Shown: positions 17,586-29,178, counted from the stretch's first letter. The stretch: 64,000 nucleotides of DNA from Phenylobacterium soli (GCF_003254475.1 NZ_QFYQ01000001.1:2728001-2792000); one strand, 5' to 3'. The notes: generated from the sequence alone by a model not told the origin. Numbers and translations are program-made.

Positions 17586-18989
17586 ATGAGCGAATTCAAG
17601 CTTCTGATCGACGGCAAGCTGGAAGCCGGCGACGCGGTGATGGACGTGATCAATCCGGCGACCGAGGAGCCGGTGGCCCAATGCCCGCGCGCCTCGAAGG
17701 CGCAGCTGGACCGGGCGGTCGCGGCCGCCAAGCGCGCCTTCCCGGCCTGGGCCGCGACGCCCATCGACGAGCGGCGCAAGGCCCTCGTCGCCATCGCCGA
17801 CATCATCCAGGCCAATGTGCCCGACCTCGCCCGCCTCCTGACCCAGGAGCAGGGCAAGCCGCTGCAGGACGCCATGGGCGAGACCTTCGGCGCCTCGGCC
17901 TTCTTCCGCTACTTCGCGAGCCTCGACCTGGCGCCGAAGACGATCGAGGACAGCGAGACCCGCAAGGTCCAGCTGCGCCGCCGCCCGCTGGGCGTGGTGG
18001 GCGCGATCGTGCCCTGGAACTTCCCGCTCATCCTCATGGCCTTCAAGGTCCCGGCCGCCCTGCTGGCCGGCAACACAGTGGTGCTGAAGCCGGCCGCGAC
18101 GACGCCGCTCGCCACCCTCAAGATGGCCGAGCTGATCAAGGACGTGCTGCCGCCGGGCGTGCTCAACGTGATCGCGGACGCCAATGACCTCGGCGGGGAG
18201 CTGACCAAGCATCCGGACGTGCGGAAGATCTCCTTCACCGGCTCCACCGAGACCGGCAAGAAGGTGATGGCCGGCGCCGCCGAGGCGCTGAAGCGCGTGA
18301 CCCTGGAGCTCGGCGGCAACGACGCCGGCATCGTGCTAGGCGACGTCGATCCGGTGGCCACCGCGCCGCAGATCTTCAACGCCGCGTTCCAGAACTCGGG
18401 CCAGGTCTGCATCGCCATGAAGCGCGTCTATGTGCACGAGAGCATCTATGACGCCATGTGCGCCGAGCTCGCCAAGCTCGCCGACGCGACCGTGGTCGGC
18501 GACGGCCTCGAGCAAGGCACGCAGCTCGGGCCGCTGCAGAACAAGGCGCAGTTCGAGAAGGTGCTGGGCTTCATCGAGGCCGGGCGCAAGGACGGCAAGA
18601 TCATCGCCGGCGGCGAGCGGGCCCGGGACAAGGGTTACTTCATCAAGCCGACGATCGTGCGCGACATCGAGGACGGCTCGAAGCTGGTCGACGAGGAGCA
18701 GTTCGGCCCGGTGCTGCCGGTCATCAAGATCAAGGACGGCGAGGACGCCCTGGCCCGCGCCAACGCCTCGAACTACGGCCTCGGCGGCTCGATCTGGACC
18801 GGCGACGTGGACAAGGCCTTCGACCTCGCCACCCGCATGGACACCGGCACGGTGTGGATCAACAAGCACGCCGAGCTCGCCCCCAACATCCCGTTCGGCG
18901 GGGCCAAGTTCTCCGGCCTCGGCACGGAACTGGGCGAAGAGGGCCTGGAGGAGTTCACCCAGGTCCAGGTGATCAACGCGGCCCGTTAA
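17586..18989 (+). CDS. NAD(P)-dependent aldehyde dehydrogenase
   Basis: Oxidises an aldehyde to the acid. The general-base Glu is in LELGGNDAG and the nucleophile Cys in NSGQVCIAMKRVYV. The NAD-binding region includes VPWNFPL and FTGSTETGKK. 467 aa, normal for the family but without features that fix the substrate. The start at 17586 (MSEFKLLIDGK) is the usual N-terminus. It is transcribed on its own behind an inverted repeat that may be its operator. Confidence 0.9.
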   Translation: MSEFKLLIDGKLEAGDAVMDVINPATEEPVAQCPRASKAQLDRAVAAAKRAFPAWAATPIDERRKALVAIADIIQANVPDLARLLTQEQGKPLQDAMGETFGASAFFRYFASLDLAPKTIEDSETRKVQLRRRPLGVVGAIVPWNFPLILMAFKVPAALLAGNTVVLKPAATTPLATLKMAELIKDVLPPGVLNVIADANDLGGELTKHPDVRKISFTGSTETGKKVMAGAAEALKRVTLELGGNDAGIVLGDVDPVATAPQIFNAAFQNSGQVCIAMKRVYVHESIYDAMCAELAKLADATVVGDGLEQGTQLGPLQNKAQFEKVLGFIEAGRKDGKIIAGGERARDKGYFIKPTIVRDIEDGSKLVDEEQFGPVLPVIKIKDGEDALARANASNYGLGGSIWTGDVDKAFDLATRMDTGTVWINKHAELAPNIPFGGAKFSGLGTELGEEGLEEFTQVQVINAAR

Positions 18990-19012
18990 GGCCGATCAGG
19001 TGATGGCGATCC

Positions 19013-19031
19013 CCTCCTCCCGCTGAGGAGG
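19013..19031. terminator. bidirectional hairpin between ALDH and MAPEG genes
   Basis: CCTCCTC, loop CCGCT, GAGGAGG, in the 55-bp gap between two convergent stop codons. Confidence 0.5.
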
Positions 19032-19044
19032 AAGGGAAGCCGGC

Positions 19045-19467
19045 TCAGAAGACGATCATCGCCGCCCGGACCGCCAGGACGATCAGCACGATGGTCGAGA
19101 GCGTGAAGACCAGGAAGCGGGCCATGATCACATTGACCGTGGCCTGGATCAGGCTGTGGACGATGCGCAGGCCGACGTAGGCCCAGGCCAGCCAGCCGTC
19201 GATGGCGGCGCCGCCGTCGACCAGGGCGAGCACCAGGGCCACGGCGTAGAACACCGTCGGCTGCTCCATTAGGTGATTGTAGTTGTCCGCCTTCCAGCGG
19301 ACGTTGGGCGGCACCTGGGCCGCGAGGTCCGCCGGCGTCTTGGTGTTGTCGAGCGGGACCTTGAGCTTGCTCATCGCCGGGATGCGGGTGGCGTAGAGCC
19401 AGGCCCACATGACCATTGACCAGAGCGCCAGCGCCACGATCGGCGCGAACATCGGACTAAGCGACAT
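19045..19467 (-). CDS. MAPEG-family membrane protein
   Basis: A 140-aa protein with four predicted membrane helices and the family signature around NYNHLMEQPTVFYAVAL. MAPEG members include microsomal glutathione transferases and related trimeric membrane enzymes. In bacteria the substrate is mostly unknown. The start ATG at 19467 has GGGAGG seven bases upstream. It is preceded by the SDR gene on the same strand, 68 bp away. Confidence 0.85.
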   Translation of the reverse strand: MSLSPMFAPIVALALWSMVMWAWLYATRIPAMSKLKVPLDNTKTPADLAAQVPPNVRWKADNYNHLMEQPTVFYAVALVLALVDGGAAIDGWLAWAYVGLRIVHSLIQATVNVIMARFLVFTLSTIVLIVLAVRAAMIVF

Positions 19468-19535
19468 GGAAACCTCCCCCTAGGTTGTCGATTCCGGGGG
19501 AGAAGATAACCGCGTTCTCTTTGACCTTAGGGAAG

Positions 19536-20375
19536 CTAGTCGGCCTTGCCCTCGGCGGCCGCCGCCTGATCCCAGGCGAAGACCCCGCCGGCCATCTGGT
19601 CGCGCACGGCTTCCGGGCTGAGGGCCGAGGCCTTGTCGAGCTCGCCGATCTCCTCGGGCACGAACCAGTGCAGACGGTTCGGATCGTCATGGTAGGCGGC
19701 CCAGACCACCTTAGCGACGTCCATCGGCGGGATCAGCCGCCACATGCCCTCCTTGGGGGCGTTGTCGGCGGCGCCGGGCGGCAGGATGGCCGTGTCGATC
19801 AGTCCCGGCAGGACGTCGGCCACGCGCACGCCCATGGCGCGGAACTCCACCGACAGCGCCTCGGTCAGGCCCTTCACCGCATGCTTGGTCGCCGAATAGA
19901 CCGCGATGTTCGCCATGCCGAAGGTGGCCGAGGAGGACGACGTGGTGAAGCACAGCGAGTTGGGCGTCGCCTTGAGCAGCGGGATCGCCTCGTAGATGCC
20001 GATCAGCACGCCCACCAGGTTGACGTTGACGACCGCCAGGACGTCCTCGAACGGCTGCTCGGCGAACGGGCCGCCGCGGCCGATGCCGGCGTTGTTGTAG
20101 AGGATGTCGAGCCGCCCGCCCGCCGCGGGCGCGAAGTCGTCCAGCGCCTCGCGATAGGCGGCGCGGTCGGTGACGTCGAGGACGCGCACCACGCAGTTGT
20201 CGGCCCCGATCTCGTCGCGCAGGTCGGCGAGGCCCTGCTCGCTGACGTCGTAGCCGCCGACGAACCAGCCGTTGGAGGCGAACAGGCGCGCGGTCTCGCG
20301 GCCCATGCCGGAGGCGGCGCCGGTGATGAAGATCGACTTGCGGACGCCGGACGTCGGCGTGGCGGACTTGGCCAT
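19536..20375 (-). CDS. short-chain dehydrogenase/reductase
   Basis: A Rossmann-fold NAD(P)-dependent oxidoreductase of the classical SDR type: cofactor motif TGAASGMGRE, NNAGIG, the catalytic Ser in the SSS stretch and YSATK (YxxxK). 279 aa. The ATG follows the thiG stop codon with no gap (TGAATG), so it is translated from the thi transcript, although no role in thiamine synthesis is known for such a protein. Substrate unknown. Confidence 0.88.
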   Translation of the reverse strand: MAKSATPTSGVRKSIFITGAASGMGRETARLFASNGWFVGGYDVSEQGLADLRDEIGADNCVVRVLDVTDRAAYREALDDFAPAAGGRLDILYNNAGIGRGGPFAEQPFEDVLAVVNVNLVGVLIGIYEAIPLLKATPNSLCFTTSSSSATFGMANIAVYSATKHAVKGLTEALSVEFRAMGVRVADVLPGLIDTAILPPGAADNAPKEGMWRLIPPMDVAKVVWAAYHDDPNRLHWFVPEEIGELDKASALSPEAVRDQMAGGVFAWDQAAAAEGKAD

Positions 20376-21164
20376 TCAGATGAGCCCCGAGAGCGGTGAG
20401 GACGGTTCGGCGTACATGCGCCTGGGCATGCGGCCGGCGAGATAGGCCTCACGGCCTGCGATGACGGCGTGCTTCATGGCGCTGGCCATGAGGATGGGAT
20501 CCTTGGCCTCGGCGATGGCGGTGTTCATCAGCACGGCCTCGCAGCCGAGCTCCATGGCGACCACGGCGTCGGAGGCCGTGCCGACCCCGGCGTCCACCAG
20601 CACCGGCACCTTGGTCTGCTCGATGATGAGGCCGAGGTTGAGCTGGTTCTGGACCCCGCGCCCCGAGCCGATCGGCGCGGCGGCCGGCATGATCGCCGCG
20701 GCCCCCGCCTCCTCCAGCTTCCTGGCGTAGACCGGGTCATCCGAGCAGTAGACCATCACCTGGAAGCCATCGGCGACCAGCATCTTCAGCGCCCGCAGGG
20801 TCTCTTCCATGTCCGGCAGAAGGTGCTTGGTGTTGGAGAGCACCTCGAGCTTGACGAGGTCCCAGCCGCCCGCCTCGCGGGCCAGCCTGAGCGTGCGGAC
20901 CGCGTCCTCGCCCGTGAAGCAGCCGGCGGTGTTGGGCAGGAAGGTGAAGCGGTCGGGCTTCACGTGATCGACCAGCATCGGCTGGCTGGGGTCGGAGAGG
21001 TTCACCCGGCGCAGGGCGACGGTGACGATCTCGGCGCCCGCGGCCTCGGCGGCGGCGGCGTTCTGGGCGTAGTCCTTGTACTTGCCGGTGCCGACGATCA
21101 GGCGCGAACGGAAGGTGCGACCGGCGACGGTCCAGGTGTCTTCGTTGATCTGCGATCCGTCCAT
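20376..21164 (-). CDS. thiG: thiazole synthase
   Basis: Forms the thiazole phosphate part of thiamine from deoxyxylulose 5-phosphate, dehydroglycine or iminoglycine, and ThiS thiocarboxylate. A TIM barrel with [18 protein letters not shown] (Schiff-base Lys region), GSGRG and [10 protein letters not shown]. 262 aa. The start is ATG at 21164, three bases after the thiS stop. Confidence 0.95.
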   Translation of the reverse strand: MDGSQINEDTWTVAGRTFRSRLIVGTGKYKDYAQNAAAAEAAGAEIVTVALRRVNLSDPSQPMLVDHVKPDRFTFLPNTAGCFTGEDAVRTLRLAREAGGWDLVKLEVLSNTKHLLPDMEETLRALKMLVADGFQVMVYCSDDPVYARKLEEAGAAAIMPAAAPIGSGRGVQNQLNLGLIIEQTKVPVLVDAGVGTASDAVVAMELGCEAVLMNTAIAEAKDPILMASAMKHAVIAGREAYLAGRMPRRMYAEPSSPLSGLI

Positions 21165-21167
21165 GGC

Positions 21168-21368
21168 TCAGCCGCCTCCGATGAAATGCACGATCTCGAT
21201 CCGGTCCCCATCGGCGAGCGCGGTGCGACCATAGGCCGAGCGCGGCACGATCTCCAGATTGCGCTCGACCGCCACCTTGCGCGCATCGAGGCCGAGCGCC
21301 GCGACCAGGGCCGCGACGTCCGGAACGCTATCGAAGGTGCGGGGCTCGCCGTTCAGGATCAGGTTCAT
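21168..21368 (-). CDS. thiS: thiamine biosynthesis sulfur carrier protein
   Basis: A ubiquitin-like sulfur carrier of 66 aa. It starts [12 protein letters not shown] and ends in Gly-Gly-Gly; a C-terminal Gly-Gly carries the thiocarboxylate. A GTG two codons upstream is possible. It is paired with thiG downstream. No thiC, thiE, thiF or thiO is in the window. Confidence 0.93.
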   Translation of the reverse strand: MNLILNGEPRTFDSVPDVAALVAALGLDARKVAVERNLEIVPRSAYGRTALADGDRIEIVHFIGGG

Positions 21369-21448
21369 CTGCACACGCCAGGAACGCCCCGCCTTGTGGC
21401 CTCTGGCCCCGCCCGGTACAAGACCCGCGGAATCGACGGCGGAGCCGA

Positions 21449-21886
21449 ATGCCGAAACCGATCTATGTGCTGAGCGGCCCCAATCTCAACCTCCTGGGGA
21501 CGCGAGAGCCCGAGATTTACGGACATCAGACCCTCGAGGACGTGCGCAAGCTCTGCGAAGCGCGCGCGACGTCGCTCGGGCGCGAGATCGTGTTCCGCCA
21601 GTCCAACCATGAAGGCGTGCTGATCGATTGGATCCAGGAGGCCCGCACCGAGGGCTCCGCCATCGTCATCAATCCCGCCGGCTACGGCCACACCTCCATC
21701 GCCATCCTCGACGCCCTCAAGGCGGCCGACGTGCCGGTGGTGGAGTGCCACCTTTCGAACCCCGCGGCGCGGGAGACGTTCCGCCACCAGACCTATGTGT
21801 CCCTGGCGGCCACGGGCGTCGTCTCTGGCTTCGGCGCCGCCAGCTACGTGCTGGCCGTCGAGGCCGCCGCGGGCCTCACGGCTTAA
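21449..21886 (+). CDS. aroQ: type II 3-dehydroquinate dehydratase
   Basis: The third shikimate-pathway step. 145 aa, the standard size. Conserved blocks are [16 protein letters not shown] with the catalytic Tyr, [24 protein letters not shown] and [11 protein letters not shown]. It is located directly before accB, an arrangement common in alphaproteobacteria. Confidence 0.96.
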   Translation: MPKPIYVLSGPNLNLLGTREPEIYGHQTLEDVRKLCEARATSLGREIVFRQSNHEGVLIDWIQEARTEGSAIVINPAGYGHTSIAILDALKAADVPVVECHLSNPAARETFRHQTYVSLAATGVVSGFGAASYVLAVEAAAGLTA

Positions 21887-21914
21887 GCCTCACAAGAAAC
21901 GAGGATCCATTCGC

Positions 21915-22412
21915 ATGGCTAGCAGTCCCAAGGCTCCCGCCGACCCGATCGACGCGCGCCTGGTGCGCAAACTGGCCGACATCCTCACCGACACCGGCCT
22001 GTCGGAGATCGAGGTCGAGCACGGCGGCCTGAAGATCCGAGTCGCCAAGACCCTGACCGCCGCGCCCGTCCACGTGGCGGCGCCCGCTCCCATGGCGATC
22101 GCCGCGCCGGCCGCAGCCCCCGCCCCCGCCGCCGCGCCTGCCGCGGCCGAGGCTCCGGCAGGCGGTCCGACCCGCGCCGGCGAGGTGGTGAAGTCGCCGA
22201 TGGTGGGCACGGTCTATCTGCAGCCGCAGCCCGGCGCCGACGCCTTCGTGAAGGTCGGCGACACGGTCACCGCCGGCCAGACGCTGATGATCGTCGAGGC
22301 CATGAAGACCATGAACCCGATCCCGGCGCCCAAGGGCGGCCGCGTGGTGGAGATCCTGGTCGGCGACGCCCAGCCCGTGGAGTTCGGCGAGCCGCTCGTG
22401 GTCATCGAGTAG
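21915..22412 (+). CDS. accB: biotin carboxyl carrier protein of acetyl-CoA carboxylase
   Basis: Carries biotin between the carboxylase and carboxyltransferase parts of acetyl-CoA carboxylase for fatty acid synthesis. A short N-terminal domain, an Ala/Pro-rich flexible linker (about residues 55-95) and a C-terminal biotinyl domain with the biotin Lys in [10 protein letters not shown]. 165 aa from ATG 21915. accC follows after 8 bp. Confidence 0.96.
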   Translation: MASSPKAPADPIDARLVRKLADILTDTGLSEIEVEHGGLKIRVAKTLTAAPVHVAAPAPMAIAAPAAAPAPAAAPAAAEAPAGGPTRAGEVVKSPMVGTVYLQPQPGADAFVKVGDTVTAGQTLMIVEAMKTMNPIPAPKGGRVVEILVGDAQPVEFGEPLVVIE

Positions 22413-22420
22413 GCCCGGCC

Positions 22421-23776
<1,356 letters not shown>

Positions 23777-23786
23777 TCTGCGCGGG

Positions 23787-24446
23787 ATGGAGAGCTTCTC
23801 CCCCCGCGACCTCCTGGCCTGCTACGCGCGCGGCGTCTTCCCCATGGCCGACGCGCGCGAGGATGCGCGGGTCTTCCTGATCGATCCGGAGCGGCGGGGC
23901 GTCCTGCCGCTCGACCGTTTCCATATTCCTGCCCGACTGGCCCGCACGGTGCGCAGCGAGCCCTATGAGGTGCGCATCGACACCGCCTTCCACGAAGTGG
24001 TGCTGGCCTGCGCCGCCCCGGCCGCCGGGCGCACGGAGACCTGGATCAACCGCCCCATCGAGCGGCTCTACCTGAAGCTCCACGACATGGGCTTCGCCCA
24101 CAGCGTCGAGTGCTGGCGCGAGGAGCGGCTGGTCGGCGGACTCTACGGCGTGGCGCTGAAGGGCGCCTTCTTCGGCGAGAGCATGTTCTCCCGCGCCCGC
24201 GACGCCTCGAAAGTGGCCCTCGTGCACCTGGTCGGGCGGCTGATCGCCGGCGGCTATCGCCTGCTCGACGCCCAGTTCATGACCGAGCACCTCGCGCAGT
24301 TCGGGGCCGAGGAGATCAGCCGTCGCGAGTACCAGAAGCGGTTGGCCACGGCGCTCGCCGCTGACGCCGACTTTCAGCGGGCCGGCGCGGGCGGCGCGCT
24401 GGCCACGGGCGCAGCGGTCCTGCAGGTGATCAGCCAGGCGTCGTAA
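23787..24446 (+). CDS. aat: leucyl/phenylalanyl-tRNA--protein transferase
   Basis: Adds Leu or Phe to proteins with an N-terminal Arg or Lys, marking them for ClpAP. Signature segments are [43 protein letters not shown] and [16 protein letters not shown]. 219 aa. The last 73 bp overlap the end of the convergent DUF2155 gene on the other strand. Confidence 0.94.
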   Translation: MESFSPRDLLACYARGVFPMADAREDARVFLIDPERRGVLPLDRFHIPARLARTVRSEPYEVRIDTAFHEVVLACAAPAAGRTETWINRPIERLYLKLHDMGFAHSVECWREERLVGGLYGVALKGAFFGESMFSRARDASKVALVHLVGRLIAGGYRLLDAQFMTEHLAQFGAEEISRREYQKRLATALAADADFQRAGAGGALATGAAVLQVISQAS

Positions 24447-25111
24447 ACCGGGTGCTCCAGCGGATCGAGACTCGGCGAGGAGGCGTACATCCAGCCCTTG
24501 AATGCCTGCTTGGCGGGCAGCACCGGACGGCCGGGCTCGGCCCGGGGTTGTGAGAGGATTTCCAGATAGGCGATTGAATCCTCTACCGGTTCATCGGCGG
24601 CGGTGTGCTCGCAGGCTTTCACCGTGAAGATCAGGGTCTTGTAGCGGACGGGCTTCCCCACCGCGGCCTCGAAGCGCAGCGTCTCGGCCGTCACCTTGTC
24701 GAGCACCTGCAGGACGGCGACGTCGTAGCGGGGCCGGCGCTGCGGGCCTGCCGGCGCCTTGGGCGCGGCGGCCTTCTGCTCGACCTCGGGGGCCGGGGCG
24801 ACATCCTTGTCGGTGATCGGCGGCACGACGGCGGGCTGGGGCGTCGGCACATTGGCGGGCGGGGCTTCCTCGGAGACCGGCGCCGGAGCCGTGGGCGCGG
24901 TCTGGGCGACAGGCGCCTGCGGCGCGGACGGGACGCCCGTTCCCGTCGGCGCGACGCGCTGGGCCCCGGCGCCTTGCGGCGGACGGGGCGTGGAACTGGT
25001 CGGCTGGGCGGCGACCATGCCGGCCCCTGCGACGACCACGGCGGCGACGGCCGCGCCGGCCAGCCCGCTGTGGCTTTTCAAGCTGCGAACGATTCCAGGC
25101 CGGCTCAGCAT
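24374..25111 (-). CDS. exported DUF2155-domain protein
   Basis: A periplasmic protein of unknown function found beside NDUFA12-like genes in alphaproteobacteria. A signal or anchor segment lies at about residues 18-35, a long Pro/Ala-rich region at 36-125, and a C-terminal DUF2155 domain with [28 protein letters not shown] and the closing [13 protein letters not shown] 15-residue Ala/Pro tail follows the domain, and this tail creates the overlap with aat. 245 aa. Confidence 0.86.
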   Translation of the reverse strand: MLSRPGIVRSLKSHSGLAGAAVAAVVVAGAGMVAAQPTSSTPRPPQGAGAQRVAPTGTGVPSAPQAPVAQTAPTAPAPVSEEAPPANVPTPQPAVVPPITDKDVAPAPEVEQKAAAPKAPAGPQRRPRYDVAVLQVLDKVTAETLRFEAAVGKPVRYKTLIFTVKACEHTAADEPVEDSIAYLEILSQPRAEPGRPVLPAKQAFKGWMYASSPSLDPLEHPVYDAWLITCRTAAPVASAPPAPAR

Positions 25112-25126
25112 GCAGCGACTGTACCC

Positions 25127-25531
25127 TTATTCGGGCGTCCAGGCCTCATAGTCGCCGGTGGCGCGTTGCCGCTCCCCGCCGCGGGCCAGCGAGCCCTTCG
25201 GACGGTAGGCGTAGATCGTGCCGGAAAGGTTCGGCCGGTGCTCCTTCTCCCACGGCTTCGTGAGGAGCGGAGCGACGGTCGGCGGCTCGTCGAAGGTGTA
25301 GTGCAGCCAGCCGTGCCAGTCCGGCGGCACCTTCGAGGCCTCGGCGTAGCCGTTGTAGATCACCCAGCGACGGCGATGCTTGCCATAGCTGTCGCGGGCG
25401 TCCTTGGCCTCATAGTAGCGGTTGCCGTAGTCGTCCTGGCCCACGAACCGGCCGCGCCGGGCGATCGTGAAATGGATGCCCGTGGTGGCGCCGTTCCACC
25501 AGGTGAAGAGGGTCTTCAGGAGGCTGGTCAC
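25127..25531 (-). CDS. NDUFA12-like accessory subunit of NADH:quinone oxidoreductase
   Basis: The bacterial counterpart of the mitochondrial complex I 17.2-kDa subunit (B17.2). The core is FTIARRGRFVGQDDYGNRYY and a following RRRWVIYNGYAEASKVPPDWHGWLHYTFDEPP block that is highly conserved in length and spacing. I chose GTG at 25531 (VTSLLKTLFTWWNG), giving 134 aa. A longer reading to 25666 has no homologous look. It lies 15 bp before the DUF2155 gene. Confidence 0.92.
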   Translation of the reverse strand: MTSLLKTLFTWWNGATTGIHFTIARRGRFVGQDDYGNRYYEAKDARDSYGKHRRRWVIYNGYAEASKVPPDWHGWLHYTFDEPPTVAPLLTKPWEKEHRPNLSGTIYAYRPKGSLARGGERQRATGDYEAWTPE

Positions 25532-25719
25532 AGAGGCTCGCAGGAGATGACTGGGGGGCCGATTTGCGGCCGGACTATAGGCGGGCGCCCTGCCAGCGTC
25601 CAGCACCCCACCAGCCCAGGCGGGAGGGCAAGATGTTGGGGACGAACGCCCTTGCGACCGCAACATCTATTGCTCCGTGAGCTTTGCGCCGCCTAACCTC
25701 TCCCGAAGGGAGTCGGTTC

Positions 25720-28203
25720 ATGGGCGGGGACGCGCCGAAGACGGCGATTGAAGGACGAATCCTGGAGCTCGGCGATCGGCTGGTCGAGGTCGAGGCGCCG
25801 GCGCATTGGACCCAGGCCCAGGTGGAGGCCTGGATGGCGTGGGCGGCAGACCCGGCGTCCGGCGACCTTGCCGCCGCCGTCGCCGACGACGTCGAGGCGC
25901 TGACCGAGGCCGCGCAGGCCAAGGGGCTCCTGAAGGACGTCCGCGCCCGCACCCGTTTCCGTGACGACCTGATCGAGGCCATGCTCTCGGGAGCCGTCGC
26001 GCTCGGCCGCGCCCGGGGCGCGCGCCCGCCGGCCGTGATCGCCGCGTCCGATCCGAACCTCTCGGCCCGCCTCGACGCCCATCGCGCCGAGCATCGCGGC
26101 CGGGAGGCCGCGCACCTGGCGGCGGTCGCCCTCGCCACTCGCCTGCAGGCGGTGATGGACGCGGTCCTGCGCTGCGAGGGCGAGTCCGAGGCCTGCGCCG
26201 ACCCGCGCCAGAACGTGACCCTCGCCCGGGCCGCCGAGGCGGCTCGCGCGGCCGGCGCCCGCGATTCGGTGATCTTCGAGGCCGTGGCCCTCGCCCGTGC
26301 GGGCGAGAGAGTGTGGATCTCGGCCGAGCCGCGGCCGCCCTCCGACGCCCCGGCCCTGGTGGTCGGCGGCAGCCCCGCCGAGCGCGCCCCGCTGGCGCTA
26401 GCGGCCTGGTCGACCGGCGCGGTGGCGCTGGCCCCGGACCTCGCGATTGCCGAGTCGGTGGCCGCCGGCGAGACCGCCGTGCGCGGGGCGGTGAACCTGA
26501 TGGCCTTCTGGTCCGAGGGCGCCTTCGACGTGCCTGCCTTCGAGGCCGCGGTCGAACTGACCGCCCGGGCGCTCAGGGCGGCGACCGATGCGCCCGCGGT
26601 GCTGGCCCTCGCCGGCCTGGGCGACTGGCTCGTGTCCCATGGTCTCGACTACGCCTCCGAGGGGGCGCGGGAGACCGCGCTCGAGCTCTATCGGACCGCG
26701 GCGGCGACCGCCGGAGGGCTCGACGTCGGCCTCGCGGCGTTCGACGATCCGGAGCTGCAGCTTCGGCTGGGCGCGGGCGGGCTCTCGGCCGCGCCGTGGA
26801 GCGGCCCCGTCGTTCTGGCCGAAGCGGCCGACGGCGAGGCGGTGCGCACCCTTTCCGAGGCCGCCCAGCGGGGCCTCGCCATGGTCGGCGCCGACCGCCA
26901 GGCCGCCCACCGCCGCGTGCTGGGTCACGGGGACCTCGCCGACGCGCCGGGCGTCGGCCGCGCCGCTCTGATCGCCCGCGGGTTCACCGATCACGAGGTG
27001 ACCGCGGTCGAGGCCGCCCTGCCCTTCGTGGACCGGCTGACCGACGCCTTCTGCCCGGCCGTGGTTGGCGACGGTTTCGTGCGCGATGTCCTGGGCGCCT
27101 CGAGCGAGCAGCTGGAGGATCCGCGCCTCGACGTGCTCGGCCTCGCCGGCTTCACCCGCACCGAGGTGGCCGAGGCCGAGGGCCATGCGCTGGGCCACGC
27201 CAGCCTGACCGGCGCCGATTTCCTGAGCCCCGACCAGGAGGCGGTGTTCCGGACCGCCGCCGAGCTCGGGACCGAGGCCCACCTGGCCATGTTGCAGGCC
27301 ATAGCGCCCGCCTTGGCCGTTCCGCCGACGGCGGAGATCGCCCTGCCCTGGCGCGCCACGCCCGCGGACGTTCTCGCGGCCCTGTCCGGCGCGGCGGTCA
27401 CCCTGCGGATCCGACGCGAGGCCGCCCCGGCCGACGCCGTCCTGGACCTTCCCGCCGGCATCGAGCCGCGCGCAGCCCGCGAGGCGGCCCCGCCGCCGCC
27501 CCCCGAAGAGCGCATCGTCGAGCGGGTGGTGGAGCGGGAGCGGGTGCGCCGCAAGCTGCCCGACCGGCGCAAGGGCTACATCCAGAAAGCCTCGGTGGGC
27601 GGCCACAAGGTCTATCTGCACACCGGCGAGTACGACGACGGCGAGCTCGGCGAGATCTTCATCGACATGCACAAGGAAGGCGCCGCCTTCCGGTCGCTGA
27701 TGAACAACTTCGCGATCGCCATCTCCATCGGCCTTCAGTACGGGGTGCCGCTCGACGAATTCGTCGACGCCTTCGTCTTCACGCGCTTCGAGCCGGCCGG
27801 ACCGGTGACGGGCAACGACACGGTGAAGTCGGCGACCTCGATCCTCGACTACATCTTCCGCGAGCTCGGCATCTCCTACCTCGGTCGTCACGACCTCGGC
27901 TCGGACGACGAGAACGCGCTGAACGCCGATGGCCTGGGTCACGGCAAGGGCGGGCCCGCCGCGCCGAGCGAGGAACCGCAGCCGGCCTCGCGTTTCATTT
28001 CGCGCGGCTTCTCCCGCGGGGCGGCGCCCGACAACCTTGTGTTCCTGCCGGTCGCCAACCGGCCCGCAGGCGGCATGGTGCTGGAGGCCGCCGACGTCTG
28101 CGCTGCCTGCGGCGACGTCGCCGTGGTCCGCAAGGGCGCATCGCTCATCTGCGAGAGCTGCGGCGCGCGCGCCGGACGGCTCAGCGAAGACCAGGGCGGC
28201 TAA
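25720..28203 (+). CDS. degenerate NrdJ-like protein with TSCPD domain and zinc finger
   Basis: An 827-aa relative of B12-dependent ribonucleotide reductase. The C-terminal third is strongly NrdJ-like: [40 protein letters not shown] and [16 protein letters not shown] (the TSCPD region), then a final CAACG...CESCG pair like the redox tail of NrdJ. Upstream, NrdJ collinear segments can still be followed: [21 protein letters not shown] near residue 145, [20 protein letters not shown] near 430 and [15 protein letters not shown] near 505. The barrel segments with the SNPCSE-type and cysteine motifs are missing or replaced, so it should not reduce nucleotides. The start at ATG 25720 has a GAAGGGAG site. 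Confidence 0.82.
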   Translation: MGGDAPKTAIEGRILELGDRLVEVEAPAHWTQAQVEAWMAWAADPASGDLAAAVADDVEALTEAAQAKGLLKDVRARTRFRDDLIEAMLSGAVALGRARGARPPAVIAASDPNLSARLDAHRAEHRGREAAHLAAVALATRLQAVMDAVLRCEGESEACADPRQNVTLARAAEAARAAGARDSVIFEAVALARAGERVWISAEPRPPSDAPALVVGGSPAERAPLALAAWSTGAVALAPDLAIAESVAAGETAVRGAVNLMAFWSEGAFDVPAFEAAVELTARALRAATDAPAVLALAGLGDWLVSHGLDYASEGARETALELYRTAAATAGGLDVGLAAFDDPELQLRLGAGGLSAAPWSGPVVLAEAADGEAVRTLSEAAQRGLAMVGADRQAAHRRVLGHGDLADAPGVGRAALIARGFTDHEVTAVEAALPFVDRLTDAFCPAVVGDGFVRDVLGASSEQLEDPRLDVLGLAGFTRTEVAEAEGHALGHASLTGADFLSPDQEAVFRTAAELGTEAHLAMLQAIAPALAVPPTAEIALPWRATPADVLAALSGAAVTLRIRREAAPADAVLDLPAGIEPRAAREAAPPPPPEERIVERVVERERVRRKLPDRRKGYIQKASVGGHKVYLHTGEYDDGELGEIFIDMHKEGAAFRSLMNNFAIAISIGLQYGVPLDEFVDAFVFTRFEPAGPVTGNDTVKSATSILDYIFRELGISYLGRHDLGSDDENALNADGLGHGKGGPAAPSEEPQPASRFISRGFSRGAAPDNLVFLPVANRPAGGMVLEAADVCAACGDVAVVRKGASLICESCGARAGRLSEDQGG

Positions 28204-28254
28204 TCCCTAACAATTACCGCGAATTAAGTGGCGTTCGCGGCATCCAGGGGCCAG

Positions 28255-29166
28255 ATGGACGCCGTAGTCACAAGGATTGCGTCGCGTATGGACTGGATCG
28301 GCCGCACCACCTTCGCCCTCGCCGCGCTGGCCTTCGCCGCGCCGACGATGGCGCTGGCCGGTTCGGATCGCGAGGTGGCCCGCTCGACCTCGTTCGGCGG
28401 CTCCTGCCCAAAGTGCGAGCTCTCCGGCCGGCGACTGACCGGCGCCCGGTTCATGGGCGCGGACTTCCGCGAGGCGGCTCTGGTGGGCTCGGACCTGCGG
28501 GACGCGCAGTTCGTCGGCTCGACCTTCGTGTCGGCCAACCTGTCCCGCGCCGACCTGACCGACGCCGAGATCGTCGGCTCCAACTTCGCCGGCGCGAACC
28601 TCTCGCGGGCCCGGCTGGTGTCCGCCCAGGCCCACGCGGTGCAATTCACCGGCTCCGACCTCTCCCGGGCGGACCTGACCGACGTTGAGGCCAACGCCTC
28701 CAACTTCTCGAAGGCTATCCTGCAGGGCGCGAGCCTGCGCTCCGGATCGCTGATCGCGGCGAACTTCACCAAGGTGGACGCGCGCGGGGCGGACTTCTCC
28801 GACGCCCAGCTCAACCACGCGCAGTTCTCGGGCGGTCGTTTCACCCGCGCCTCGTTCCGCTCCGCAGAGCTGATGGGCGCGACCCTGGCGGACGGGGATT
28901 TCGACGGCGCTGACTTCGCCGACGCCAACCTGCGGGAGGCCTGGATCACCGGGTCGGATCTGAGCCGCGCCAGGAACCTCACCCAGGATCAGCTGGACGA
29001 GGCCTGCGCCGACAGCCGCACCAAGGCGCCGCCTGGCCTGGTGGCCAAGATGTGCCACCACGGCCCGCGGGTCGCGGTTGCGATGCCGCAGCCTCCGCCA
29101 CCTCCAGCGCCGGCGGCGCCCAAACCGCCGAAGCCGCCACGCTACCTGGTGAACATCGAGCCCTGA
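28255..29166 (+). CDS. exported pentapeptide-repeat protein
   Basis: A signal peptide (hydrophobic TTFALAALAFAAPTMALA) is followed by a CPKCELSGR segment and a long run of A(D/N)LxX pentapeptides (about residues 60-235) expected to form a right-handed beta-helix. A Pro-rich tail ends the protein. 303 aa from ATG 28255, which has AGGGG five bases upstream. ATG 28288 is the alternative and leaves a shorter signal peptide. Function unknown; the CxxC at the start of the mature part is unusual. Confidence 0.85.
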   Translation: MDAVVTRIASRMDWIGRTTFALAALAFAAPTMALAGSDREVARSTSFGGSCPKCELSGRRLTGARFMGADFREAALVGSDLRDAQFVGSTFVSANLSRADLTDAEIVGSNFAGANLSRARLVSAQAHAVQFTGSDLSRADLTDVEANASNFSKAILQGASLRSGSLIAANFTKVDARGADFSDAQLNHAQFSGGRFTRASFRSAELMGATLADGDFDGADFADANLREAWITGSDLSRARNLTQDQLDEACADSRTKAPPGLVAKMCHHGPRVAVAMPQPPPPPAPAAPKPPKPPRYLVNIEP

Positions 29167-29178
29167 GGCCCGGCCGCC

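Noticed and set aside
25684..25719. Upstream TTG start for the NrdJ-like gene
   Set aside because: The 12 added codons have no homologous look, whereas ATG 25720 has a GAAGGGAG site at suitable spacing.
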